Origin: Lysobacter enzymogenes
GTDB taxonomy: Bacteria; Pseudomonadota; Gammaproteobacteria; Xanthomonadales; Xanthomonadaceae
Length of the DNA stretch: 64,000 nucleotides
Reading direction: 5' to 3'
Assembly: GCF_023617245.1 (NCBI RefSeq)
Contig: NZ_CP067396.1
Location: forward strand, 2,604,001 to 2,668,000
Below, in pieces: positions 57,339 to 64,000 of the stretch. Made by a program: the position numbers and the translations under genes. The stretch's first letter is position 1. Each line of letters starts with the position of its first letter. The notes below the pieces were generated by a model. That model ran no database searches. It saw only the letters and a program-made list of their open reading frames with translations, and was not told where the DNA came from.

Positions 57339-58409
57339 ATGACCGCACCGATCAACTTCACCGCCGAATCGCTGGCGCAGGAAGCGATGACCGCCCAGCG
57401 CAAGCTCAGCGCCGGCCTCGACACCCTGCACGAGGTCGACGACATCGACTACGGCGCGACCGCGCGCGAGGAAGTCTGGCGCGACGGCAAGGTCGCCCTG
57501 TACCGCTTCCGCGGCGAGCAGGCGCCGACCGCCAAGGCGCCGCTGCTGATCGCCTACGCCCTGGTCAACCGGCCGTACATGGTCGACCTGCAGGCCGACA
57601 AGTCGATCGTGCGCGGCCTGCTCGAACGCGGCCAGGACGTGTACATCCTCGATTGGGGCTATCCCGACCGCTCCGACCGCTATCTGGAGCTCGAAGACTA
57701 CATCCAGCGTTTCCTCGGCGGCGCCGTCGACCACCTGCGCCGCGAATACCGCCAGGACGCGATCAACCTGCTCGGCATCTGCCAGGGCGGCGCGTTCTCG
57801 CTGTGCTACAGCGCGCTGAACCCGGCCAAGGTGCGCAACCTGATCACCATGGTCACGCCGGTGGACTTCCACACCCGCGACAACATGCTGTCGAACTGGA
57901 CCCGCGGCTTGGACGTCGATCAATTCGTCGACACGCTCGGCAACGTGCCGGCCGACGTCATGAACTGGTGCTACCTCACCCTCAAGCCGTGGCGGCTGTT
58001 CGTGCAGAAGTACGTCGGCCTGATCGACATCCTCGACGACAAGCGCGCGCTGGAAGATTTCCTGCGCATGGAGAAGTGGATCTTCGATTCGCCCGACCAG
58101 GCCGGCGAGGCGTTCCGCCAGTTCATCAAGCAGTTCTACCAGGGCAACGGCTTCGTCAACGGCGGCATCGACATCGGCGGCCGCGCGGTCGACCTGGGCT
58201 ATGTCGACATGCCGGTGCTCAACATCTACGCCGAGCAGGACCACCTGGTGCCGCCGGCCGCGTCGAAGGCGCTCAAGGACCTGGTCGGCAGCGAAGACTA
58301 CAGCGAACTGTCGTTCAAGGGCGGCCACATCGGTATCTACGTCTCCGGCCGCGCCCAGCGCGAAGTGCCCGGCGCGATCCACGACTGGCTGACCCAGCGC
58401 TCGCGCTGA
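57339..58409 (+). CDS. phaC: Class III poly(R)-hydroxyalkanoic acid synthase subunit PhaC
   Basis: 356 residues, typical for class III. It polymerises 3-hydroxyacyl-CoA. The lipase-like box is GICQGG with nucleophile C148; the other catalytic residues are D301 (AEQDHLVPP) and H330 (KGGHIGIYVSGRA). Family elements LLIAYALVNRPYMVDL and YILDWGYPDRSDR are intact. Forms an active complex with PhaE, encoded directly upstream. Confidence 0.97.
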   Translation: MTAPINFTAESLAQEAMTAQRKLSAGLDTLHEVDDIDYGATAREEVWRDGKVALYRFRGEQAPTAKAPLLIAYALVNRPYMVDLQADKSIVRGLLERGQDVYILDWGYPDRSDRYLELEDYIQRFLGGAVDHLRREYRQDAINLLGICQGGAFSLCYSALNPAKVRNLITMVTPVDFHTRDNMLSNWTRGLDVDQFVDTLGNVPADVMNWCYLTLKPWRLFVQKYVGLIDILDDKRALEDFLRMEKWIFDSPDQAGEAFRQFIKQFYQGNGFVNGGIDIGGRAVDLGYVDMPVLNIYAEQDHLVPPAASKALKDLVGSEDYSELSFKGGHIGIYVSGRAQREVPGAIHDWLTQRSR

Positions 58410-58442
58410 GCGCGCCCGCGCCTCCCACGATGCCGCCGCATC

Positions 58443-58590
58443 GTGGGAGCGCCTTCAAGCCCAACGCTTGCTGGCGGAGCCGCTTGGTGGGAGGGCCTTC
58501 AGGCCCGATGCTCTCCGTTCCGATCGCCGCGCACCGATATGCGCCGTCCTGCCTATGGGAAGACCTGCAGGCTCGCTGCCTGCGGCTAGC
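58443..58590. repeat. Diverged REP copies, family B
   Basis: A decayed copy GTGGGAGCGCCTTCAAGCCC near 58443, a better copy GTGGGAGGGCCTTCAGGCCC near 58487, and a possible inverted remnant (TGGGAAGACCTGCAGG). The 244-bp gap between phaC and the SGNH gene holds only these and the promoter region. Confidence 0.6.
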
Positions 58591-58653
58591 TTCAGCCCCC
58601 GCCTTAACGCCGCTCCGGTTAGTCTTCCACCCTGCCCATCGCGGAGTCCGCGC

Positions 58654-59379
58654 ATGCGTCGTTTCCTGTTGCCGCTGTTGCTCGTCCTGCTCGCCGCCTG
58701 CGCCACCGCGCCGCAGCCCGGCGGCACCGCCGCTTCCGAAGTTCCCGCGCCCGCCGGCACCGCGCCGCGCGATTCGGCCGAATGGGAGCCGGCGATCCGC
58801 GCCTTCGAAGCGCAGGACGCGCGCGTGCGGCGCATGCCCGGCAGCGTGGTGTTCGTCGGCAGTTCCTCGATCCGGATGTGGACCACCCTGGCCGACGACT
58901 TCCCCGGCGTCGCCCTGATCAACCGCGGCTACGGCGGCTCGCGCGTGTACGATTCGGTCCACTACGCCGAGCGCATCGTCGTTCCGTACCAGCCGCGCGC
59001 GGTGGTGTTCTACGCCGGCGACAACGACCTCAACGATGGCCGCACCCCGCGCCAGGTGCGCGACGACTTCGCCGCCTTCGTGCGCAAGGTGCAGGCGGCC
59101 GCGCCGAAGGCGCGCATCGCCTTCGTCTCGATCAAGCCCAGCCCCTCGCGCGCCGCGTTGCTGCCGCAGGTGCGCGAGGCCAACGCCCTGGTCCGCGACT
59201 TCGCCCGCGGCGTGCGCAACGTCGATTATCTCGACGTGTACGCGCCGATGCTCGACGCCGGCGGCGCGCCGCGCGAGGAACTGTTCCTCGCCGACCGCCT
59301 GCACATGAACCGCGCCGGTTACGAGATCTGGATCGGCGTGGTCGGCCCGTGGCTGGCCAAGCTACCCTCGCCGGCATGA
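58654..59379 (+). CDS. SGNH/GDSL-type hydrolase lipoprotein
   Basis: 241 residues. Lipobox LLAAC within residues 11-15, so a lipoprotein. The first catalytic block is VFVGSSSIRMW, with Ser in the usual GxSx place (G69-S70-S71-S72; S71 likely), then GYGGSR, GDNDLNDG and the terminal D-x2-H in LADRLHMNRAGY. This is the SGNH fold: esterase, lipase or deacetylase of cell-surface molecules. It overlaps the DUF5329 gene by 4 bp. Confidence 0.88.
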   Translation: MRRFLLPLLLVLLAACATAPQPGGTAASEVPAPAGTAPRDSAEWEPAIRAFEAQDARVRRMPGSVVFVGSSSIRMWTTLADDFPGVALINRGYGGSRVYDSVHYAERIVVPYQPRAVVFYAGDNDLNDGRTPRQVRDDFAAFVRKVQAAAPKARIAFVSIKPSPSRAALLPQVREANALVRDFARGVRNVDYLDVYAPMLDAGGAPREELFLADRLHMNRAGYEIWIGVVGPWLAKLPSPA

Positions 59380-59783
59380 ACGCAACGGCCTCTTCTTTCG
59401 GCATGGTCTTGGTCCTGGCGCTGGCCGCCGCCGCGCCCGCGCGGGCCGCGCCCTCGGCGCAGGCCGAGCGCGAGACCGAACACTTGATCCAGGCCCTGGG
59501 CCGCTCGGGCTGCCAGTTCGAGCGCAACGGCAGCTGGTACGACGCGGCCCAGGCGCAGGCGCACCTGCGCAAGAAACTGGCCTACCTGCGCAAGCGCGAT
59601 CTGGCCGACACCGCCGAGCTGTTCATCGAGCGCGCGGCCAGCGAAAGCAGCCTCAGCGGCAAGCCTTACCACGTGCGCTGCGGCGGCGATGCGGCCACGC
59701 CGGCGGCCGCGTGGTTGCGGGCCAGGCTCGTTCAGCTACGCAACGCGAAACCGCCGTCGCCGGCGACGCCGCCGTCGCCCTGA
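59376..59783 (+). CDS. DUF5329 family secreted protein
   Basis: 135 residues. Signal peptide (about 1-25, PARAAP), then a small helical domain with HLIQALGRSGCQFERNGSWYDAAQAQAHLRKKLAYL and FIERAASESSLSGKPYHVRCGG. One disulfide (C in GCQFE with C in VRCGG) is likely. Function unknown. The ATG overlaps the SGNH stop (ATGA), so the two are co-translated and may act on the same surface substrate. Confidence 0.82.
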   Translation: MNATASSFGMVLVLALAAAAPARAAPSAQAERETEHLIQALGRSGCQFERNGSWYDAAQAQAHLRKKLAYLRKRDLADTAELFIERAASESSLSGKPYHVRCGGDAATPAAAWLRARLVQLRNAKPPSPATPPSP

Positions 59784-59829
59784 CGCGCTAGACTGGCCGC
59801 GGACCCACCGCCCGGAGCGCCCGCGGACG

Positions 59830-60033
59830 ATGAGCAGCGCCACCCGATCCCTGTGCCGTTCGCGCCACGACCGGATGCTGGCCGGTGTCTGCGGCGGTCT
59901 CGCCTTGCGCCTGCGCTGGAATCCGGTGCTGGTGCGCGCGGGTTTCGTCGTGCTGGCATTGGCGACCTTCGTGCTGCCGGTCGCGCTGGCCTATCTGGTG
60001 CTGTGGTTGTTGATCCCGGAAGAGGGCTGCTGA
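59830..60033 (+). CDS. PspC-domain membrane protein
   Basis: 67 residues. The domain signature RMLAGVCGGLALRLRWNPVLVRAGFVVLALATF begins with a short cytoplasmic basic stretch, then a helix to the C-terminus (PVALAYLVLWLLIPEE). PspC proteins take part in envelope-stress sensing, but many are free-standing. The ATG at 59830 is preceded by no strong ribosome site. Confidence 0.85.
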   Translation: MSSATRSLCRSRHDRMLAGVCGGLALRLRWNPVLVRAGFVVLALATFVLPVALAYLVLWLLIPEEGC

Positions 60034-60045
60034 CTGGGCGCGGCG

Positions 60046-60489
60046 TTGCGAACCTGCGCCCGCGTGGCTGGCACCGCGCTCGGCGTGGTGTGGACCTCGC
60101 CGATCAGCGCGCTGGGCCTGCTCGCCGGCCTGCTGGCGATGCCGTTCGGCGCGCGCGCGCGCTGGCGCGGACGCGACCTGGCGCTGGTGTTCCAGCACTG
60201 GCCGTGGGGGCCGGGCGGGGCGATCACGCTCGGCAACGTAATCCTGCACACCGGCCACGATCTCGATTCGCTCTGCCACACCTACGCCCACGACGCCGGC
60301 CACGGCGAAGAGCCGCCGATCTGCCTGGCCGACCACGAGCGCGCCCACGTCTACCAGTACATGGTGCTGGGGCCGTTATTCCTGCCGCTGTACCTGGCGT
60401 GCGGCGGCATCAGCGTGCGCAACCGCTTCGAGCGCGCGGCCGACCGCTACGCCCAGACCGGGCGCGGCTGGTGGCCGTGGCCGGGCTGA
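60046..60489 (+). CDS. Small membrane protein with an HExxH motif
   Basis: 147 residues, first codon read as TTG at 60046 (12 bp after PspC stop); other starts nearby are possible. Two hydrophobic segments (about 8-33 and 105-121) and an HERAH at 97-101 in ADHERAHVYQYMVLGP, with NRFERAADRYA about 26 residues later resembling the distal Glu of M48-like metalloproteases. It could be a zinc metalloprotease-like membrane protein or a coincidence in a small family. Function not known. Confidence 0.6.
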   Translation: MRTCARVAGTALGVVWTSPISALGLLAGLLAMPFGARARWRGRDLALVFQHWPWGPGGAITLGNVILHTGHDLDSLCHTYAHDAGHGEEPPICLADHERAHVYQYMVLGPLFLPLYLACGGISVRNRFERAADRYAQTGRGWWPWPG

Positions 60490-60580
60490 GCGCGGCGGTT
60501 TTTCCCACGCGCGAATACACGCTCGACCAGACACATGAGTGCTCATCGACCTGGGCGCTAGCGATGACGCAGCCGCTGTT

Positions 60581-60664
60581 GTGGGAGGGACTTCAGTCCC
60601 GACGCTGTTCGATCCGATCGCCGCGAACGGGAACGAAAGCATCGGGACTGAAGTCCCTCCCACA
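60581..60664. repeat. Inverted REP pair, family B
   Basis: GTGGGAGGGACTTCAGTCCC at 60581 and its inverted copy ending TCCCAC at 60663, about 45 bp apart. Both arms carry the same compensating change (GGACT/AGTCC for GGGCT/AGCCC). Confidence 0.88.
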
Positions 60665-60770
60665 ACGGCGCACGTCGCTCGCACGTCGGGTGGGCCAACT
60701 ATCGGTGGCTAGCATCGCGCTCACGCGGATTTGATCGCCGGCTAACGTGGGCGGCGCTACCCTGGGCGCG

Positions 60771-60878
60771 TCGGAGAACAATCAGCGGTCGCAAGTCTGT
60801 TGAAACCGTTGAAACCGCTCCGACAACGGAAGGCCCGGACACCCGAGGAATCTCCTCGAGGCCTGGGCCTTCTCATTT
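60771..60878 (+). ncRNA. Putative small RNA or orphan terminator
   Basis: The gap 60490-61194 holds no protein gene. Within it, GAAGGCCC (60829-60836) pairs with GGGCCTTC (60865-60872) around an inner CGAGG/CCTCG hairpin and is followed by TCATTT, like a terminator. Upstream are direct copies TTGAAACCG-TTGAAACCG (60800-60817). No gene reads into it, so it may end a small RNA of roughly 100 nt. No promoter with clear -35/-10 spacing was found. Confidence 0.3.
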
Positions 60879-61194
60879 GCGCGCGGCTACGCGCGTGTTG
60901 GCTCCCGCGTCGCCCGCGCGCACCATCGCGGTAGAGCCGAGCGCCGCTGGCGCGGAAAAATGGCGCTTGCAGCCTATTCATTCGCGCGGCCGGCGCGGCA
61001 CGCCGTCGCAGTCGGCGCAACGCCGCTGCGTTCTAATAAGCGCGTTCGGGACGCCCCTTCAAACACAACGACCGCGCGAGCGCAGGATGCGCCGCGCCGT
61101 CGGCGTGCGCGCGTTCCCGGATTCGCGCAGCGGCCGATGCGCGATCGCCGCGCTTCCACCGAAGCCGCCGCTCTTCCATCGAAAAGGAGCTTTC

Positions 61195-61731
61195 ATGAAA
61201 ATCGTCGCAATCGCGCTCGCCGGCCTGCTCGGGTTGGCCGCGCTGCAGCCCGCGCATGCCCAGTTCACCATTCCCAACGGCCCGTTCGCCGACGAGCAGG
61301 CGGTGGTGAACTGGTGGAACGCCAACAACACCAGCGGCGCGATCACCCAGGTCTTCTACAACGGCCGCAAGGTCTACCAGCGCCCGAACGGCTTCGGGCC
61401 GGCGCTGATCGTCAAGTACTACCGCTGCAAGCAAACCCAGGACGTGCGCACCCGCTGCGGCCATCATCTCGACGCGTTCTCGCGCGAGGACTGGCTGATC
61501 GACCAGATCGACACCCTCAACGGCACCCGCCCGGCGCTGTCGGACAGCGACATCTACCTCGACAACCAGCTCTATCGCGCCTACACCACGCCGACGCGGC
61601 GGGCGACCTACGGCCTGATCGGTTGCAAGGGCGAGCCGAGCTACCGCGAGCCCGGCGGCATCAGCTACTTCGTCGTGCGCGGTTACTCGCCGGACTTCAG
61701 CCCGCCGTACGTGGGCAAGTGTTTCTTCTGA
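61195..61731 (+). CDS. Secreted hypothetical protein
   Basis: 178 residues. Signal peptide of about 22 residues (ending HAQ, mature FTIPNGPFAD). The mature part has several aromatic and Cys residues (YYRCKQTQDVRTRCGHHLD, YGLIGCKGE, GKCFF) that can form two disulfides. No family recognised. AAAGGAG lies 8 nt upstream of the ATG. A strong terminator follows at 61758, so this is a single-gene unit. Confidence 0.8.
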   Translation: MKIVAIALAGLLGLAALQPAHAQFTIPNGPFADEQAVVNWWNANNTSGAITQVFYNGRKVYQRPNGFGPALIVKYYRCKQTQDVRTRCGHHLDAFSREDWLIDQIDTLNGTRPALSDSDIYLDNQLYRAYTTPTRRATYGLIGCKGEPSYREPGGISYFVVRGYSPDFSPPYVGKCFF

Positions 61732-61757
61732 TCCGACCCTGATCGAAGGCCGGTATT

Positions 61758-61790
61758 ACGCCGCGGGGATCGCATCCCCGCGGCGTTTTT
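61758..61790 (+). terminator. Terminator after the secreted protein
   Basis: Perfect 13-bp stem ACGCCGCGGGGAT / ATCCCCGCGGCGT with loop CGC, then TTTT. Confidence 0.92.
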
Positions 61791-61827
61791 ACGTGGGTTC
61801 GCGCGGGACGCTCTGCGCGCGAACGCC

Positions 61828-62658
61828 TCAGCGCAGCGGCAGATGCGCCGCGCTTTCGCCGCCATCGGCGCCGTTGGGGCCGTAGCGGCGTTCGATGAAG
61901 TCGATGCCTTCCGCGCCGACCAGCACGATGGTGCTGCAGCGCGTGCCGTAGCGCTCGCCGAGCACGAACGGCGGCGACAGCAGGCGTTCGAGTTCCAGGC
62001 CGACGCCGGTGTCGGGCAGCGCCTCGTCGGGCGCGAGGGTGGTGTCGGCCATCGCCGCCAACAGCATCGCCAGGCCCGGGTCGGCGCTCGACGGCGCGTC
62101 GCCGTCGCGGCGCAGCGGCGCCTGCAGCGAGGCCGGCGAATCCAGCCACGCCGACAGCGCGCGCGTGGCCAGTCCGCTCTTGGGCCAGGCGGCGTCGAAG
62201 GCGCCGTTGGTCATCGCGTGCACGCCGGGGGCGACGGCGAAGGTCTGGTAGCCGCCGGCGCCCGCGGGCGGGTGGTTGCTGCCGAAGCGCAGCGCTTCGC
62301 CGTCCCACAGCAGCAGGTTGAAGCGGCCGAATTGCGCGGCGTCCGCGCGCAACGCGTCCAGGCATTGCCGCGCGCTCATCGCGCCGTGGACGAAGTCGCG
62401 CACCAGCGCGCCGCGCGAGCGCGGCGCGGTTTCGGGCTGGCGCCCGTCGCGCACGTTGGTGACCGCGGCGAGGCGGCCGCGGTCGGACACCATCAGCCAA
62501 CTGCCGCCCTGCGAAAGATCGCGGCCGCCGAAGGCGTGCGCATCGTCGGGATCGGCGCCGGCCGGCGCGGTCGGCCGGGCGTGGGCTTCATCGCGGTTGG
62601 CGATCAACGCCAGGCGATAGCGGGGATGGTGTTGCCAGGCGAGGGCGATCAGGCACAT
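61828..62658 (-). CDS. NRDE (TANGO2-like) family protein
   Basis: 276 residues. The defining N-terminus MCLIALAWQHHPRYRLALIANRDE, plus GRDLSQGGSWLMV and TNVRDGR, mark the NRDE family (Ntn-hydrolase-like; N-terminal Cys after Met). The function of bacterial members is unknown; TANGO2 in eukaryotes has roles in heme and lipid metabolism. Convergent with the preceding secreted-protein gene. Confidence 0.9.
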   Translation of the reverse strand: MCLIALAWQHHPRYRLALIANRDEAHARPTAPAGADPDDAHAFGGRDLSQGGSWLMVSDRGRLAAVTNVRDGRQPETAPRSRGALVRDFVHGAMSARQCLDALRADAAQFGRFNLLLWDGEALRFGSNHPPAGAGGYQTFAVAPGVHAMTNGAFDAAWPKSGLATRALSAWLDSPASLQAPLRRDGDAPSSADPGLAMLLAAMADTTLAPDEALPDTGVGLELERLLSPPFVLGERYGTRCSTIVLVGAEGIDFIERRYGPNGADGGESAAHLPLR

Positions 62659-62865
62659 GGCCGCATTCTAGTCCCGCCATCGCCGCATAGTTGCTCACAG
62701 CCGCGCGCGCGCGGCAACCGGCCGCGGGCGCAGTCCGGGCGGGACCTATGGCAGATGCCGCGGCGGCGCGCTGGCCATATTCTGGCCACCGTCGCATCGA
62801 TTGAGATCGCTCCCCGCTTTGCTAGCCGGCTCGCAATTCGGCCGGCTCGCAGGGGAGGGCAATCG

Positions 62866-63201
62866 ATGAATCGTGGCGCCAGGATGTTGTTGCAATTGTT
62901 CGCGCCGGCCGCGGTGGTCGCGGCGGGCGCGTTCGCCGCCGGGAGCCTGCTGGCGGACGCCGCCCAGGCCGCCGCGACGGCGCCGGCGGGTTCCTATGCG
63001 TGGCTGGCGCAGTGCCTGCAGTTCGGCGGCCTCGGCACGGCCGCGACGATGCTCGCCCATTCGTGCTGGCGCCTGTGGCGCTGGGAACGCGGCAGGGAGC
63101 CGCAATGCCCCTGCGGCGGCCTGTTGTCGCGGCCGCAGCGCAGCCGCCACGGCCGCCGCCGCCGCTGCCTGGGATGCCGACGCCCTCAACCGGAGACCTG
63201 A
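62866..63201 (+). CDS. Small membrane protein with a C-terminal Cys cluster
   Basis: 111 residues. Hydrophobic N-terminal region (about 8-35), another near 50-65, then an Arg-rich C-terminus with CPCGG and RCLGCR, like an incomplete zinc ribbon. GGGGAGG lies 7 nt before the ATG. No family known. The next ORF starts 2 bp after the stop, so the two may be one unit. Confidence 0.55.
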   Translation: MNRGARMLLQLFAPAAVVAAGAFAAGSLLADAAQAAATAPAGSYAWLAQCLQFGGLGTAATMLAHSCWRLWRWERGREPQCPCGGLLSRPQRSRHGRRRRCLGCRRPQPET

Positions 63202-63203
63202 CC

Positions 63204-63368
63204 ATGCTCACCGCCGCCGCCATCCGTTGCACCGTCGCGCTGTGGCCGGTCGTGGCCGCGGCCGCGTCGGCCGGCGAACCCGGCGGCGGCGAGGCGCCGC
63301 CGCATCGCGACCCGCAGGACGAAGCGGCGGCCGCGGCCGAGCCGATCGAACCGTGCCGCCCCAGCTGA
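63204..63368 (+). CDS. Small exported hypothetical protein
   Basis: 54 residues. A short signal-like N-terminus (AAIRCTVALWPVVAAAASA) and an Ala/Glu/Pro-rich acidic remainder with one Cys near the end. CGGAG lies 9 nt upstream. The open frame is short and composition-biased, so coding status is uncertain. Confidence 0.35.
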   Translation: MLTAAAIRCTVALWPVVAAAASAGEPGGGEAPPHRDPQDEAAAAAEPIEPCRPS

Positions 63369-63435
63369 GCGTGCCTTTGCTGAGCCGGACGGGGCAGACG
63401 CCGGGCCCCGGCCTTGCTATGATGCGCCACCCGCT

Positions 63436-63522
63436 GCCGGAGTGGCGGAATCGGTAGACGCAGCGGACTCAAAATCCGCCGCCCTTAAAAGCGTGTGGGT
63501 TCGAGTCCCACCTCCGGCACCA
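63436..63522 (+). tRNA. tRNA-Leu(CAA)
   Basis: 87 nt with a long variable arm, as for class II tRNAs. Acceptor GCCGGAG pairs with CTCCGGC; anticodon loop CTCAAAA with anticodon CAA; ends A-CCA. Confidence 0.97.
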
Positions 63523-64000
63523 AGCCCCTTTGCGGCTCAACGGTTTCAGCGGATTCGGTGTAATTCTTGGCAGCGCAGCGCGCGCCATCGCAGCGATTCT
63601 TGGCGCCCCACCGGCGCCGCACCCAAGTGCTCCGTTGTGGTCGCCTTCGCGCGGCAGCTCGCTTTTTCGTCCGCCCAACGACTTGCCCCGGCTGCGCTTG
63701 GTCGTTCCTGCCTTGGCGGATGGATAGCGCAGCAGGACCCGGCAGGGATTGGCCGACGGCTTATCTCGGCGCCGGTTTCATGCGTCCGCGGCCTGTGCGT
63801 CGTATCGATCGGCCACGCGAGCGTCTTTCCAGTTCCGGGCGATTCGCTTCGCGCTCGAATCCGGCCGAATGTTCGATGGCCCGCGCGCAATCCGAGCCGA
63901 GCGGCTCTTTCAGGCTCGCAGCGCGACGCAATCTGCTCAATATCCGACGAACGAAGCGGCAGGCATGCGTAAGGCGATTCATCGCGACCGACGTCTGGCG
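63523..64000. other. Non-coding or unassigned stretch after tRNA-Leu
   Basis: 478 bp to the window edge with no gene I can support. Open frames on both strands are Arg/Ser/Cys-rich artefacts. It is less GC-rich and less codon-structured than the rest. tRNA 3' ends often serve as integration sites, but no duplicate of the tRNA end, integrase or att-like repeat is visible within the window. Confidence 0.5.

Overview
The window is chromosomal DNA from a high-GC gammaproteobacterium of the Xanthomonadaceae, most likely Lysobacter or a close relative. The basis is the strong G/C bias at third codon positions, the gene order ndk-rlmN-pilF-rodZ, GTAG/GTGG-type REP palindromes between genes, the class III PHA synthase pair, and lineage-typical small families (DUF1249, DUF1244, DUF2272, NRDE). 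No rRNA operon, CRISPR array, insertion sequence or complete prophage was recognised. Five tRNA genes are present: two tandem Ala(GGC)-Glu(TTC) pairs and one Leu(CAA).

Layout. 0-8 kb: end of a PsrA-like TetR regulator with a PsrA-type operator, then ndk, rlmN, pilF, rodZ, yfgM, bamB and der (nucleotide balance, rRNA/tRNA methylation, pilus assembly, cell shape, outer-membrane assembly, ribosome maturation). 8-12 kb: molybdenum-cofactor genes mobA, moeA and a rhodanese-MoeB fusion, beside a perfect-period heptanucleotide repeat and a tandem REP array. 11.7-18.5 kb: periplasmic chorismate mutase, RidA, a hydrolase, a DUF2272 protein, DUF1244, folD and guaB. 18.5-20.1 kb: guaA. 20.1-25.3 kb: an accessory-looking stretch with a large SF1 helicase-nuclease (candidate defence gene), a tiny Cys-rich secreted peptide and a TetR gene. 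25.4-37 kb: DUF1993, tadA, a Cache-HAMP sensor with a partner protein, two DUF2721 paralogues, orn, an MscS channel, divergent ppsA/ppsR, DUF1249 and the tRNA cluster. 37-46 kb: a cold-shock/DUF1294 fusion, a secreted protein, the compact STM4011-STM4015-type five-gene cluster and a GntP permease. 46-53 kb: a TonB-dependent receptor, a transporter-fused hybrid histidine kinase and a NarL-type regulator in tail-to-tail orientation. 53-58.4 kb: 3-hydroxybutyrate oligomer hydrolase, pssA, phaE and phaC. 58.4-64 kb: small secreted or membrane proteins, an NRDE protein and tRNA-Leu followed by an atypical non-coding stretch.

The most interesting system is the STM4011-4015-type operon (39.0-44.2 kb). 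Two radical SAM enzymes, a sulfatase/phosphatase-fold hydrolase, an ATP-grasp-like protein and a leucine-rich-repeat protein with an acidic C-terminal tail are translationally coupled. The gene content looks like a protein- or peptide-modification pathway, and to my knowledge its function is not established. Second is the solitary SF1 helicase with a PD-(D/E)XK-like C-terminus (20.6-23.3 kb). Third is the PHA region, where PhaE carries a histone-H1/PhaF-like Lys-Ala-Pro tail that could tether granules to DNA.

Numbers and motif positions were read by hand from the sequence. Family names come from recognition of motifs, not from database searches.
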